A stretch of 64,000 bases of DNA from Natronococcus sp. AD-5 (GCF_030734285.1 NZ_CP132294.1:1054001-1118000); one strand, 5' to 3'. Numbered from the stretch's first letter, positions 1-8,526 are shown. The notes: generated by a model not told the origin, from the letters alone. A program made the numbers and translations.

Positions 1-247
<247 letters not shown>

Positions 248-298
248 TCGGACGCGATCGACCGACCACTTTTCCCGCTGCCCGTCGAATCGGGCGCT

Positions 299-697
299 AT
301 GACCGCAGAACGACCCGTCGGCGTCGCGCTCGAGAATCGCCTCATGAGCCACGGGATATACGTGAGCGAGATCGCGTGGATCGACGACGAACCGGAGACC
401 GTCGGCGCCCCTCGAGACGGCGACGGATTGACGGTCGCGTACGAAACGATCGCCGAGGCGCCCGTCGTGACGAGCCAGGAGGTCAGCGCCGTCGTCCGAA
501 CGCTCCTGTCGATCGCCGAGGAGCGGGAGTGGACGCCCGGCCGCCTTGAGGCGACGTCGCGAACGACCGACGGAGAACCGCGCGGTCGCTGGCACGTCGA
601 GGGCGAGTGGTTCGCGAGGCTCGGAACCGACCTCTCGGAGATCGAGTTCTCACAGCGGGTCCTCGACACGATCAGCGACGCGCCCGCCGACGCGTAG
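299..697 (+). CDS. Conserved-looking haloarchaeal protein of unknown function
   Basis: A 132-residue acidic soluble protein with no signal peptide, membrane segment or metal motif. It begins MTAERPVGVALENRLMSHGI and has an alternating strand/helix look, with a Trp-rich patch near residues 95-105 (GRWHVEGEWFARLG). It lies 51 nt behind tpiA on the same strand. I do not recognise the family. The codon use is typical of the surrounding genes and supports real coding. Confidence 0.6.
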   Translation: MTAERPVGVALENRLMSHGIYVSEIAWIDDEPETVGAPRDGDGLTVAYETIAEAPVVTSQEVSAVVRTLLSIAEEREWTPGRLEATSRTTDGEPRGRWHVEGEWFARLGTDLSEIEFSQRVLDTISDAPADA

Positions 698-760
698 ATT
701 CTCCCGGGACGAACGCGTACTTTGATATGAACCCGGCGTCCTACCTTTCGTAGATCGCAG

Positions 761-1372
761 ATGACCGGAGAACAGCTCTACGTCTCGCACGCACCCGTCG
801 ATCTCGACCTGGTTCAGGATCTGTTCTCGACGGTCAGGAACTTCCCCGTCGGCGTTCACGTCGCGCTCGAGGAGGTCGAATCCGGCCGCTCGCGCAAGCG
901 ACTCGAGGGCCGGATCGCGAACAGCAACGTCGTCGTCGCGGTGCTGACGGAGCGGTCGGCCGACAGCCGGTGGGTCAACCAGGAGATCGGTTACGCGCTG
1001 GCGAAGGGGATCCCCGTCCTACCGCTGTACACGGACGCCGATCTTCGCGGCGGGTTTCTCGCCGACGACGAGGGCGTGCGGATCGATCGGGACGACCTCT
1101 CCCGGACGGTCTTCGAACTCCTCTGTCGACTCCGGCGCGAACTCGCGCCGCTCGGCGCGCTCTCGGTTCCTAACTGGTACATCCAGTTTACGTGCACGAG
1201 CGCCCGGTGTACGCACCCCGTCGTCCTCGAACTCGAGGAGGATCAGTCGAAGCTCTGGAAGCTTCACGAGCACGGCAAACTGCTCTCCGTCTCGTGCGAT
1301 GACTGCGGGACGACGTACTCCTTCGATCCGGCGACGATCGGCTACGTCCACCGCGAACCCGCCGTTCAGTGA
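761..1372 (+). CDS. TIR-domain protein with C-terminal zinc ribbon
   Basis: The N-terminal ~125 residues look like a bacterial/archaeal TIR domain: the first strand EQLYVSHA, the strand VVVAVLTERSADSRWVNQEI and the strand GIPVLPLY. In TIR domains that cleave NAD the catalytic glutamate sits in the W-V-x-x-E helix; here it is Glu75. The C-terminal part has Cys145, Cys150, Cys179 and Cys182, a likely zinc ribbon. TIR proteins act as NADases or signalling adaptors in immunity, but no immune partner gene is next to it. Its 3' end overlaps the convergent zinc-ribbon/J-domain gene by 7 nt. The TIR fold is confident; NADase activity is inferred. Confidence 0.8.
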   Translation: MTGEQLYVSHAPVDLDLVQDLFSTVRNFPVGVHVALEEVESGRSRKRLEGRIANSNVVVAVLTERSADSRWVNQEIGYALAKGIPVLPLYTDADLRGGFLADDEGVRIDRDDLSRTVFELLCRLRRELAPLGALSVPNWYIQFTCTSARCTHPVVLELEEDQSKLWKLHEHGKLLSVSCDDCGTTYSFDPATIGYVHREPAVQ

Positions 1373-2019
1373 TCGTCGTTCCGGAGCCTGTCGTACGCGT
1401 CCGTGACCAACCCGAACGCGGCTTTGCTCCCGCTCTCTCGGTCGGGATGGGCGCGCTTGACCTGCTCGTGGAAGGCCGTCCGGACCTCGTCGGCGGAGGC
1501 CCCCGCCTCGACGCCGAGAATCTCGCGAGCGCGCTCGCGTCGCATCGCGACCCGCTTGAGTATCCCGCGGTCCTCGGCGTCCGCCTTGCACGACGAGCAG
1601 AGTCGCTCGGTTCGGTCGTCGATCGTCGTGGTGAGAAAGAGCTCCTCCGCCACTCGCTCGGTACACTGGCTACACCGGTTCCGGGTCCCATCGCGCTCGT
1701 CCGCCGACTCCGCGTCGTCCCCGTTCGCCCGGCCGGGAGCCTCGGCGGTACACGACGGACAGCAGGTGACGACGGTACCGTCGTCCAGAACGAGCTCTTC
1801 GAGTTCCCGGCGGCGGAACGTTCCCGCGCAGCCGTCGCACGTCCCGCGTCGGTTGTCCGGCGCGTCGGACGTCCTGGCAGCGTTGCGAGCGTGCGGTTCG
1901 CACGCCGGGCAACAGGCGACCCGTTCCCCGCTCGGCATCGTTACCGTCGTCAGTCGTTCCAGCGCGATTTGGCGGCCACAGCCGTCACAGCCTGGTCGAC
2001 GTTCGCCGGCCACACTCAT
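1366..2019 (-). CDS. Zinc-ribbon protein with C-terminal J domain
   Basis: About 217 residues from the ATG at 2019, chosen because the upstream part of the open frame lacks protein-like sequence and TATA-like DNA lies near 2045. Three pairs of Cys knuckles follow one another (CDGC/CPAC, CDGC/CPSC, CSQC/CSSC), i.e. three probable zinc ribbons. The last ~50 residues form a J domain: ILGVEAGASADEVRTAFHEQ followed by the HPD tripeptide in KRAHPDRES. J domains stimulate Hsp70 (DnaK). Zinc modules in front of a J domain at the C-terminus differ from the classical DnaJ order. It converges on the TIR gene with a 7-nt overlap. Confidence 0.8.
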   Translation of the reverse strand: MSVAGERRPGCDGCGRQIALERLTTVTMPSGERVACCPACEPHARNAARTSDAPDNRRGTCDGCAGTFRRRELEELVLDDGTVVTCCPSCTAEAPGRANGDDAESADERDGTRNRCSQCTERVAEELFLTTTIDDRTERLCSSCKADAEDRGILKRVAMRRERAREILGVEAGASADEVRTAFHEQVKRAHPDRESGSKAAFGLVTDAYDRLRNDDH

Positions 2020-2168
2020 CACGAGAGTGATTGGTATTCTTCCTATTTCAGTGCTGTCTCTGTTCGCTCCTCGCGATCGGCCGGCGTCGGCGCCGGGTAG
2101 GAACTGCTTACGCCGCCCGCCGCTCGAGCCGTCCGGGGTTGAAGGACGCCGATAACAAAGTGCACTCC

Positions 2169-2270
2169 GGCCGTCCAAGCGCCCGTGCGAGGTGACCCTC
2201 GCACACAGATGCGTCTGTCCGTTGGACGGCCCTCGGCGACTCCTCGCCGAGTCCTCCCTCCCTGTCAGGG
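2169..2270. ncRNA. Possible structured RNA (stacked perfect hairpins)
   Basis: Between two divergently transcribed genes lies a dense run of perfect complementarity. A 10-bp outer stem, 2169-2178 with 2222-2231, encloses two hairpins: 8 bp (2185-2192 with 2197-2204, loop TGAC) and 5 bp (2205-2209 with 2214-2218, loop TGCG), giving a three-way junction. It is followed by an 8-bp hairpin (2232-2239 with 2244-2251, loop CTCC) and a short one (2260-2263 with 2267-2270). Both neighbours appear to have their own leaderless promoters closer in, so this is unlikely to be their leader. I found no SRP, RNase P or known riboswitch motif. Strand and function are unknown. Confidence 0.35.
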
Positions 2271-2405
2271 TTTCGGTGGGGCCGGTCGAGACGGGGTCGC
2301 GCTCCCGGTCGCGGACGGCGGTCGAACGACCCCCTCACGGCGGCTCGACACCTTCTTGCACGTGGTACAGCAAACCGTATAGGGTCGGCGTGCCGAGTTC
2401 GACGT

Positions 2406-2834
2406 ATGGACGCCGCAGTTCGTTCGGAGAAACCGGGTGGTATCCTCGATCGAGAGACGATCGCGCTCGGCGGCGTGGACGTCACGCTGCTGGCTGGAAT
2501 CATTCTCGTCGGCCAGCGGAGTCACGGGGTCTCCCTGCTTACGGAGCCACTCGTAGCGCTCGAGACGGTCGTTCCCTTCCTCGCCGGCTGGCTCGTCATG
2601 GCGGCGCTGGCGGGCGTCTACGCGCCCGACGTTTCGTCGTCGGTGACTCGAGCGGTCCGCGTCACGACGGTCGCGTGGATCGCGGCGGCGAACGTCGGGC
2701 TGATCCTCCGGGCGTCACCGCTGTTTAACGGCGGTGCGACCTGGCCGTTCCCGCTCGTGATGACCGGGTTCGGGCTCCTCGTGCTCGGCGGCTGGCGAGT
2801 CGGCTACGCGGCGTACGCGGGTTCGCGATCGTAG
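2406..2834 (+). CDS. DUF3054-type membrane protein
   Basis: A 142-residue integral membrane protein with about four hydrophobic segments: VDVTLLAGIILVG, VVPFLAGWLVMAALAGV, VTTVAWIAAANVGLIL and PFPLVMTGFGLLVLGGWR. The conserved FLAGWL and TWPFPLV patches match the DUF3054 family, which is widespread in haloarchaea and actinobacteria and has no known function. A TATA-like CCGTATAGG sits about 28 nt before the ATG, so the transcript is probably leaderless. Confidence 0.8.
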   Translation: MDAAVRSEKPGGILDRETIALGGVDVTLLAGIILVGQRSHGVSLLTEPLVALETVVPFLAGWLVMAALAGVYAPDVSSSVTRAVRVTTVAWIAAANVGLILRASPLFNGGATWPFPLVMTGFGLLVLGGWRVGYAAYAGSRS

Positions 2835-3226
2835 ACGTCGCTCATCGGTTTCGTCTCCTTTTCGTCGCGCGTATCGACGATCGCTCACCGATCCGGACGT
2901 CCGACGTATCACGATTCGCACACCCGAATTTCGAGGCGAAATAAACAGTGTATACGATCATTATAAACCCTTCGGAGAATGTAATCGAATACTCAGCGTT
3001 GAAGGCGCTCATGTCCACCGATTAGCAACTTTTGTAGGATCGTTACTATCGTTCCGCGCACCAATATGATGGTTGATTGAGACTAAATACGCTGATTACA
3101 GGAGAGAAATAATCAACTCGTAAGTTATGAGAATTCACAACCATGAATTCAAATTAGAAACGAATCCACTACGGGGAAATTATGGGGAACACTTATATGC
3201 CTATTCCTCATACTATAGGATAGATT
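2835..3226. other. Gene-free AT-rich stretch
   Basis: Nearly 400 nt with no convincing gene. From about 2930 the DNA is clearly AT-richer than its surroundings and contains several TATA-like elements, including CTTATATGCC near 3190, about 35 nt before the next start codon. An in-frame ATG at 3127 upstream of the ornithine cyclodeaminase gene reads through non-coding sequence and was not used. Confidence 0.5.
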
Positions 3227-3442
3227 ATGACTGGATATTACGACATTGTTCTCGGCCTAATCCCGGTCGCACTGCTCGGAATCACTGCAGCACTGGTGCT
3301 CGTGGGACTCTCGTTGACCGCAGCAGTACCGATCGGCGCGTTCGTCGCGATGGCGATCATCGGACACGCGATGTTCGTCAACGCGCCCGCCGACGTCGCC
3401 GAGGAGCCGAAATCGGCTCGGCCGCCGCTCAACGCGGACTGA
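3227..3442 (+). CDS. Small two-helix membrane protein
   Basis: A 71-residue protein dominated by two hydrophobic segments (IVLGLIPVALLGITAALVLV and AVPIGAFVAMAIIGHAMFV), ending in a short polar tail. Small membrane proteins of this pattern are common and uncharacterised in haloarchaea. The start is supported by a TATA-like CTTATATG about 35 nt upstream. It lies 83 nt before the ornithine cyclodeaminase gene, but the intervening pyrimidine-rich repeat makes co-transcription uncertain. Function unknown. Confidence 0.65.
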   Translation: MTGYYDIVLGLIPVALLGITAALVLVGLSLTAAVPIGAFVAMAIIGHAMFVNAPADVAEEPKSARPPLNAD

Positions 3443-3467
3443 TCCAGTCTCTCGCTCTCTTTCTTTC

Positions 3468-3522
3468 CTCTCGACGTCGTTTCGCTTTCCCCTTCTTTTT
3501 CTCTCTCGACGTCGTTTCGCTT
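3468..3522 (+). repeat. 20-bp direct repeat in a pyrimidine-rich leader
   Basis: The sequence CTCTCGACGTCGTTTCGCTT occurs at 3468-3487 and again at 3503-3522, 35 nt apart, inside a strongly pyrimidine-rich stretch that ends at the ornithine cyclodeaminase start codon. No TATA-like box or ribosome binding site is seen right before that ATG. The repeat could be a regulatory site or a slippage/duplication product. Confidence 0.7.
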
Positions 3523-3525
3523 CCT

Positions 3526-4524
3526 ATGACCGAAACGCTGTTTCTCACCAGCGAAGACGTCGCCGATCTCGCGTCGCCGGCGGAATACGTCGCGGCCGTT
3601 CGGGAAGGATACCGCCAGCGCGGCAACGGGGCGCCCGCCCGGCCGCGATCGAAGTTCTTCCGCGCCGGCCCGGAGGGGATGCTCACCAGCTACGCCGCCA
3701 TCCTGCCGAATACTGGCGTAATGGGGGGTTACATGTACAGCGCCGGATTCGGCGCGGGCGACGCGTGGTTTATGACGCCGCTGTTCGACGCCGACAGCGG
3801 CGAACCGCTCGCCCTGCTCGACGGGGCGAGCATGAACCCCTTCAAGACCGGCGCCGCCGGCGCCGTCGGCGTCGACGAACTCGCGCGCGAGGACGCCGAA
3901 ACGCTCGCGATCGTCGGCAGCGGCGCCCAGGCGCGGGGCCAGCTTCGCGCGACGGCGACCGTCCGCGAGTTCGCCGACGTCCGCGTTTACTCGCCGACAC
4001 CCGAGAACCGCGAGGACTTCGCCGACGACTTCGATGCGCAACTCGAGGCCGACGTCCGCCCCGTCGCCTCGAGCGCGGAGGCCCTCGCCGGCGCGGACGT
4101 GGTGATCACGGCGACGAAGGCGAGCGAGCCGGTGTTCGACGGCGACGACCTCGAACCCGGGACCCACGTCACCGCGATGGGCCAGTACAGCGCGGACGCG
4201 CGCGAGCTGGACGCGACCATGATCGAGCGGGCGACGTACGTCCCGGACCTCCGGGAGCGGGCGACGTTCGACGCGGGCTCGTTCCTCGCGGCGCTCGACG
4301 CCGGCGTCGTGAGCGAGGACGACGTCCACGCCGAACTCGGCGAGGTCGTCGCCGGAAACGCGCCGGGCCGCACGGACGACGGGGAGATCACCGTTTTCGA
4401 CAGCGGCGGCACCGGAATCGAGACGGTCGCCGCGGCGCACATGCTCTACGAGAAGGCGCTCGAGGAGGAGCTCGGAACCGAGATCTCGTTCGCGCCGGCG
4501 AGCGAGGCGCTAACGGGCGACTGA
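3526..4524 (+). CDS. Ornithine cyclodeaminase / mu-crystallin family protein
   Basis: A 332-residue protein starting MTETLFLTSEDVADLASP, the usual start of this family. It has the NAD(P)-binding Rossmann motif TLAIVGSGAQARGQLRAT near residues 125-143 and the family signature PFKTGAAGAVGVDELAR just before it. Members convert ornithine to proline and ammonia, or act as alanine or other imino-acid dehydrogenases; archaeal members often turn out to be alanine dehydrogenases. The substrate cannot be decided from sequence alone. The length is normal for the family. The next gene is convergent, 3 nt away. Confidence 0.88.
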   Translation: MTETLFLTSEDVADLASPAEYVAAVREGYRQRGNGAPARPRSKFFRAGPEGMLTSYAAILPNTGVMGGYMYSAGFGAGDAWFMTPLFDADSGEPLALLDGASMNPFKTGAAGAVGVDELAREDAETLAIVGSGAQARGQLRATATVREFADVRVYSPTPENREDFADDFDAQLEADVRPVASSAEALAGADVVITATKASEPVFDGDDLEPGTHVTAMGQYSADARELDATMIERATYVPDLRERATFDAGSFLAALDAGVVSEDDVHAELGEVVAGNAPGRTDDGEITVFDSGGTGIETVAAAHMLYEKALEEELGTEISFAPASEALTGD

Positions 4525-4527
4525 CGT

Positions 4528-5952
4528 TCAGGCAGGTCGCACCTTGAATCCGTACCGGGTCACGCCCTCCTGCGTGTAAATCCGGCGAACCGTCGTCTCG
4601 ATCCGGTCGCCGACCGCGAACGCGGACGGGTCGGCGTCGGTGCCCATCGCCGGCGCGCTGACCGTCTCACCGCTCTCGGCCTCGAGCGCGACGATCACGG
4701 CCGCGTAATCGCCGGAGCGAGCCTGCTGGTCGGCGAACTCGGGCGGCGCGCCGCCCTGGGAGATGGTCGTCGCGGCCTCGATCGTTCCCTCGCCGGTGAG
4801 TCGAACCGGCTCGTACTCGGCCAGCGCACCGCAGTCGGTGCACGCGCCGCTCGGCGGGAACGAAAGCGCGTCACACTCGACGCAGCGGCCGGCCTCGAGG
4901 CGGTAGCGCTGCGGGAGGGACCGTCGCCACGAGGGGACGCTGACGTACGCGCCGCCGCCGGAAGGCGGGCCGCTCGTGACGACGCCGCGCCGGCGGAGGT
5001 ACTCGGCGTACGAGAGCGGACCGTCTCCCTCGAGCGCGCTGACGACGGGGACCTCGCCGTCCGCCTCGAGGACGAACGCGTCCGCGCCGGCGCCGCCGCC
5101 GTGGGAGACGGCCAGAATCGAGTCGCGGCCGCTCGCGAGCGCGTCGGCGAGCGAGACGGGGACGCTCGCCGCGCCGAGGTCGCCGAGGTCGTGGACGGTC
5201 GCGCAGGCCCGGATCGCGTCGGCGCCGACGCCGGCGGCGCTCGCCGCGCGGTACGGGAGTTTCCCGTCGGGCGCCTGGATCGCCGCGGCGTCCGGTTCGG
5301 GCTCGACCTCGAGTTCCTCGACGGCGCCGCGGATCGTCTCGGTGAACGCCCGCCGATCGTACCCGGTGACGTCGAGTCCCCGCGTTTCGTCCGAACCGGT
5401 CTCGCGGAATCGGGTGCCCGGATACGGGGCGGCGTACGTCCCGCGGTCGACGACCGTCGCCGGTCCCTCCGACTCGAGGACGAACGCTGCGGCGCCCGCG
5501 CCCGCGGCGTGGTCGACGTCCTCGTCGGGCGCTCCCCGAGGCGCGTCGGCCGCGACGACGAGCGCGGTCTTGGCGTCGCTCTCGAGCGCGTCCATTCCGG
5601 CCCGGAGCGCGCGGGTGCCGGCCCGCGTGCTGCCCGCAAAGCTGTGTCCGGCGGTCGCGTCGGAGAGCGCGAGCATCGCGCCGAGGCGGGGGGTAAGTTC
5701 CCCCTCATCGAGCGGCGGCCGCGAGGAGGCGAACGCCAGCCAGCCGACGCTCTCGGGGGCGGTCCCGGCGGCCTCGAGCGCCCGCGCGGCCGCCTCGTAG
5801 GCCATCGTCAGCGAGTCCTCGTCGGCGCCGGGGACGGCCTTCTCGTTCACGCCCGAGGCCTGGAACTGCCCCCAGGCGTCCTCGAAGGCCTCGGCGTCGA
5901 TCCGGAACCGCGGCGCGTACGCGCCGATGCCGGTGATGGCGGCCGGGCTCAT
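4528..5952 (-). CDS. HMG-CoA-synthase-like protein fused to a DUF35 zinc-ribbon/OB domain
   Basis: 474 residues. The N-terminal ~320 resemble archaeal 3-hydroxy-3-methylglutaryl-CoA synthase (ITGIGAYAPRFRI at the start, SHGGGAGADAFVLEA near 283-297). The C-terminal ~130 residues are a DUF35 module: a zinc ribbon (Cys357, Cys360, Cys371, Cys374) followed by an OB-like barrel. The position of the catalytic Cys in the synthase reads GSTRAGT (Ser108-Thr109), so the usual nucleophile seems absent. In other archaea thiolase, HMG-CoA synthase and DUF35 form one complex; here two of the three parts are fused and the gene overlaps the upstream thiolase by 4 nt. It may be a scaffold or acyl-CoA channel rather than an active synthase. 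Confidence 0.82.
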   Translation of the reverse strand: MSPAAITGIGAYAPRFRIDAEAFEDAWGQFQASGVNEKAVPGADEDSLTMAYEAAARALEAAGTAPESVGWLAFASSRPPLDEGELTPRLGAMLALSDATAGHSFAGSTRAGTRALRAGMDALESDAKTALVVAADAPRGAPDEDVDHAAGAGAAAFVLESEGPATVVDRGTYAAPYPGTRFRETGSDETRGLDVTGYDRRAFTETIRGAVEELEVEPEPDAAAIQAPDGKLPYRAASAAGVGADAIRACATVHDLGDLGAASVPVSLADALASGRDSILAVSHGGGAGADAFVLEADGEVPVVSALEGDGPLSYAEYLRRRGVVTSGPPSGGGAYVSVPSWRRSLPQRYRLEAGRCVECDALSFPPSGACTDCGALAEYEPVRLTGEGTIEAATTISQGGAPPEFADQQARSGDYAAVIVALEAESGETVSAPAMGTDADPSAFAVGDRIETTVRRIYTQEGVTRYGFKVRPA

Positions 5953-7244
5953 GCTTCCACCTTCGCGTCCTCGCGCTCTCGCGGACGATGTCCGCTCGCG
6001 GGTCGTTCCTCCCCGCTCGTCTCATCGACGCGCTCACTTCGTTCTCGCCTCGCACCGCTCGAGGTTTCCGAGGAGCGTGGCTCCTCGCGCTCGAATACGT
6101 GGACGACCGCCGCACCCCCGCTGCCGCCGACGTTGTGGGTGAGCCCTCGTTGCGGCTCCTCGAGCTGTCGCGGTCCCGCCGTCCCGGAGAGCTGTTTGAA
6201 CGCCTCGACGACCTGACCGGCGCCCGTCGCGCCGATGGGGTGGCCCTTCGACTTGAGCCCGCCGGAGGTGTTGACGGGGAGGTCGCCGGCGGGCTCGGTC
6301 GCGCCGGACTCGATCAGCCGACCGGCCTCGCCGCGCTCGCAGAAGCCGAGGTCCTCGTAGGCCAGCAGTTCGGCGATGGCGAAGCAGTCGTGGACCTCGG
6401 CGAAGTCGAGGTCGTCGGGGCCGATCCCGGCCATCTCGTAGGCTGCCTCGGCCGCCCGTTCGCTCGCGGGAACGCCGGTGTAGCTGTCGCGCTGGAAGAG
6501 CCCGACGCTGTCGCTGCCGGCGCCGACGCCCGCGACCCGGATCGGATCGTCCGTGTACTCGTCAACGACGTCCTCGCCGACGATCAGCGCGCAGGCGGCG
6601 CCGTCGGAGGTCGGACAGCAGTGGTACAGGTTCAGCGGATCCGCGACGGCCGGCGCGGACCGGGCGTCCTCGAGCGAGCACTCGAAACCGAGCTGGGCGT
6701 GTGGATTCTTCGCCCCGTTCGCGTGGTTCTTCACGGCCACCCGGGAAAGTTGCTCTCGGGTGGTGCCGTAGCGCTCCATGTGGACGCTCGCCATCTGGGC
6801 GTAGACGCCGGCGAACGTGGTTCCCGACAGTCGCTCCCACTCGGTCTCGCCGGAGACGCCGAGCCAGTACTTCGCCGCGTCGGAGCTCAGATCGGACATG
6901 ACCTCGAACCCGCCCGCGAGAACGACGTCGGCCATTCCGGACTTGACCGCCTGGACGGCCTGCCGGACGGCGAATCCGCTCGCCGCGCAGGCGTTCTCGA
7001 CGCGCGTGCACGGCACCCCATCGAGCCCCACGTGTTCGGTTACGGCCGGCCCGGAGAGGCCGAGCTGGCGGCCGCCGACCCCGAGCGTCCCGACGAACGC
7101 TTCGTCCACGTCTTCCGGCTCGAGTCCGTCGGGTACGCTCTCGAGGGCAGCCTCGAACGCCGTTCGAAACAGTGATCGATAGCTCTCCTCGGGAAAGGCC
7201 CCGAACGCCGACTGTCCCGCGCCAACGAGGTACGCGTCTCGCAT
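5949..7244 (-). CDS. Thiolase-family acyltransferase (SCPx-like)
   Basis: 431 residues with the thiolase landmarks: active-site Cys86 in RVENACAASG, the signature GGLKSKGHPIGATGAGQ, and a C-terminal HNVGGSGGAAVVHVF. The last block follows the archaeal/SCP2-thiolase pattern, which lacks the second Cys of classical thiolases. Substrate: acyl-CoA or acetoacetyl-CoA. The ~40 residues at the C-terminus are a very charged Glu/Arg-rich tail without family resemblance. A TATA-like ACTTATG lies about 30 nt before the start. It forms an overlapping (ATGA) operon with the HMG-CoA-synthase-like/DUF35 gene, in line with the known thiolase-DUF35-HMGCS assembly of archaea. Confidence 0.88.
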   Translation of the reverse strand: MRDAYLVGAGQSAFGAFPEESYRSLFRTAFEAALESVPDGLEPEDVDEAFVGTLGVGGRQLGLSGPAVTEHVGLDGVPCTRVENACAASGFAVRQAVQAVKSGMADVVLAGGFEVMSDLSSDAAKYWLGVSGETEWERLSGTTFAGVYAQMASVHMERYGTTREQLSRVAVKNHANGAKNPHAQLGFECSLEDARSAPAVADPLNLYHCCPTSDGAACALIVGEDVVDEYTDDPIRVAGVGAGSDSVGLFQRDSYTGVPASERAAEAAYEMAGIGPDDLDFAEVHDCFAIAELLAYEDLGFCERGEAGRLIESGATEPAGDLPVNTSGGLKSKGHPIGATGAGQVVEAFKQLSGTAGPRQLEEPQRGLTHNVGGSGGAAVVHVFEREEPRSSETSSGARRERSERVDETSGEERPASGHRPREREDAKVEA

Positions 7245-7521
7245 ACTCGAAGCAGTGTGACGTCATCCCATAAGTGTACGCCGCTCGGCGGGCGGATCGC
7301 TCGTCTTCGAGGAGGGCGTGCCGTACGGAGGGCGGAACGCGTTCCGTTCGTTCCGTTCCTGTGACCGAACACGACCGCTACACGTCCAGTATCGAACGAT
7401 TTCGACCGATTAGCGTATCGCCCAGATATGGCGGTGTTACCCGATGGCAACGTCTAATTTCCGTTGTATATTCGGTGAACACGACAGGACGTTCAAACGT
7501 CTCGGCCTCATACTGCGACGC

Positions 7522-8526
7522 ATGTCCCGTGCGGCTGAGCTCGCATCCGTTCTCGAGAAGAGCGACTCGTTGGCGATCGTCTGTCACGACAATCCCGACC
7601 CCGACTGTCTCGCCAGCGCCCTCGCCCTCGAGACGATCGCGACCGACCAGGACGTCGACGACGTGACGATCGCCTACGGCGGCGAGATCTCCCACCAGCA
7701 AAACCGCGCCTTCGTCAACATGCTCGACATCTCGCTGCGGGGGCTCGACACGATCGATCTCGAGACGTACGCCGAGATCGCCTTCGTCGACCACTCCCTG
7801 CCCGGAGCGAACACCGAACTCCCGGCGAGCGTCACGCCGGAGATCGTCGTCGACCACCATCCCGGCGAGTCGGCCGACGCGGCGTTCGTCGACGTCCGAA
7901 CCGACTACGGCGCGACGGCGACGATCTTCGTCGAGTACCTGCAGGACCTCGAGATCGAACTGACCGTCCGGCTCGCCTCGGCGCTGCTCTTCGCGCTGCA
8001 CCGCGAGCGCCTCGATTTCGTCCGCGAACCGACCAAACGCGAGTACGAGGCTGCGCTCGCCCTCTACCCGGCGGCGGACCTCGAACTACTCGAACAGCTG
8101 TACGGCAGCGCGTTCTCGTCGGCGACGCTCGACGCTATCGGCCGGGCGATCGCCTCCCGCGAACGACGGAGCTCGGCGCTCGTCTCGACCGTCGGCCAGA
8201 CCTCCGAGACGGACGCGCTCCCGCAGGCCGCGGACTACCTGCTCAATCTCGAGGGGGTGGACACGGTGCTGGTCTACGGGATCGTCGACGACGCGATCCG
8301 GTTGAGCGCCCGCTCGATCGATCCGCGGATTCACATCGGCGAGGCGCTCACGGCCGGCTACGACGCTTTCGGATCGGTGGGCGGGCACCACGACATGGCC
8401 GGCGGCCGAATCGAACTGGGGCTGTTCGCCGACGACGTCGACGAGGACGCCGACGAACTGCTCGCGTTCGTCGATCGACGGCTGACGCACCGATTCTTCG
8501 AGGCGCTCAACCTCGAGGAGGAGTAG
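7522..8526 (+). CDS. DHH-family phosphoesterase
   Basis: 334 residues from the ATG at 7522; an earlier in-frame ATG at 7444 adds 26 residues without family resemblance. Motifs of DHH/DHHA1 phosphoesterases are all present: CHDNPDPDCLASAL near the start, FVDHS, VVDHHPGESAD, and the DHHA1-type GSVGGHHDMAGG near residue 290. The family contains nanoRNases, pAp phosphatases and cyclic dinucleotide hydrolases using two metal ions. No CBS or membrane domain is attached. The exact substrate is undetermined. Confidence 0.88.
   Translation: MSRAAELASVLEKSDSLAIVCHDNPDPDCLASALALETIATDQDVDDVTIAYGGEISHQQNRAFVNMLDISLRGLDTIDLETYAEIAFVDHSLPGANTELPASVTPEIVVDHHPGESADAAFVDVRTDYGATATIFVEYLQDLEIELTVRLASALLFALHRERLDFVREPTKREYEAALALYPAADLELLEQLYGSAFSSATLDAIGRAIASRERRSSALVSTVGQTSETDALPQAADYLLNLEGVDTVLVYGIVDDAIRLSARSIDPRIHIGEALTAGYDAFGSVGGHHDMAGGRIELGLFADDVDEDADELLAFVDRRLTHRFFEALNLEEE

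Noticed and set aside
2169-2270. SRP RNA or RNase P RNA as identity of the hairpin region
   Set aside because: The conserved GGAAG-x-AGCA loop of SRP RNA and the GAGGAAAGTC / ACAGAA elements of RNase P RNA are absent on both strands.
3127-3525. Upstream extension of the ornithine cyclodeaminase frame to 3127
   Set aside because: It overlaps a better small membrane gene and the pyrimidine leader, and family homologues start at MTETLFLTS.
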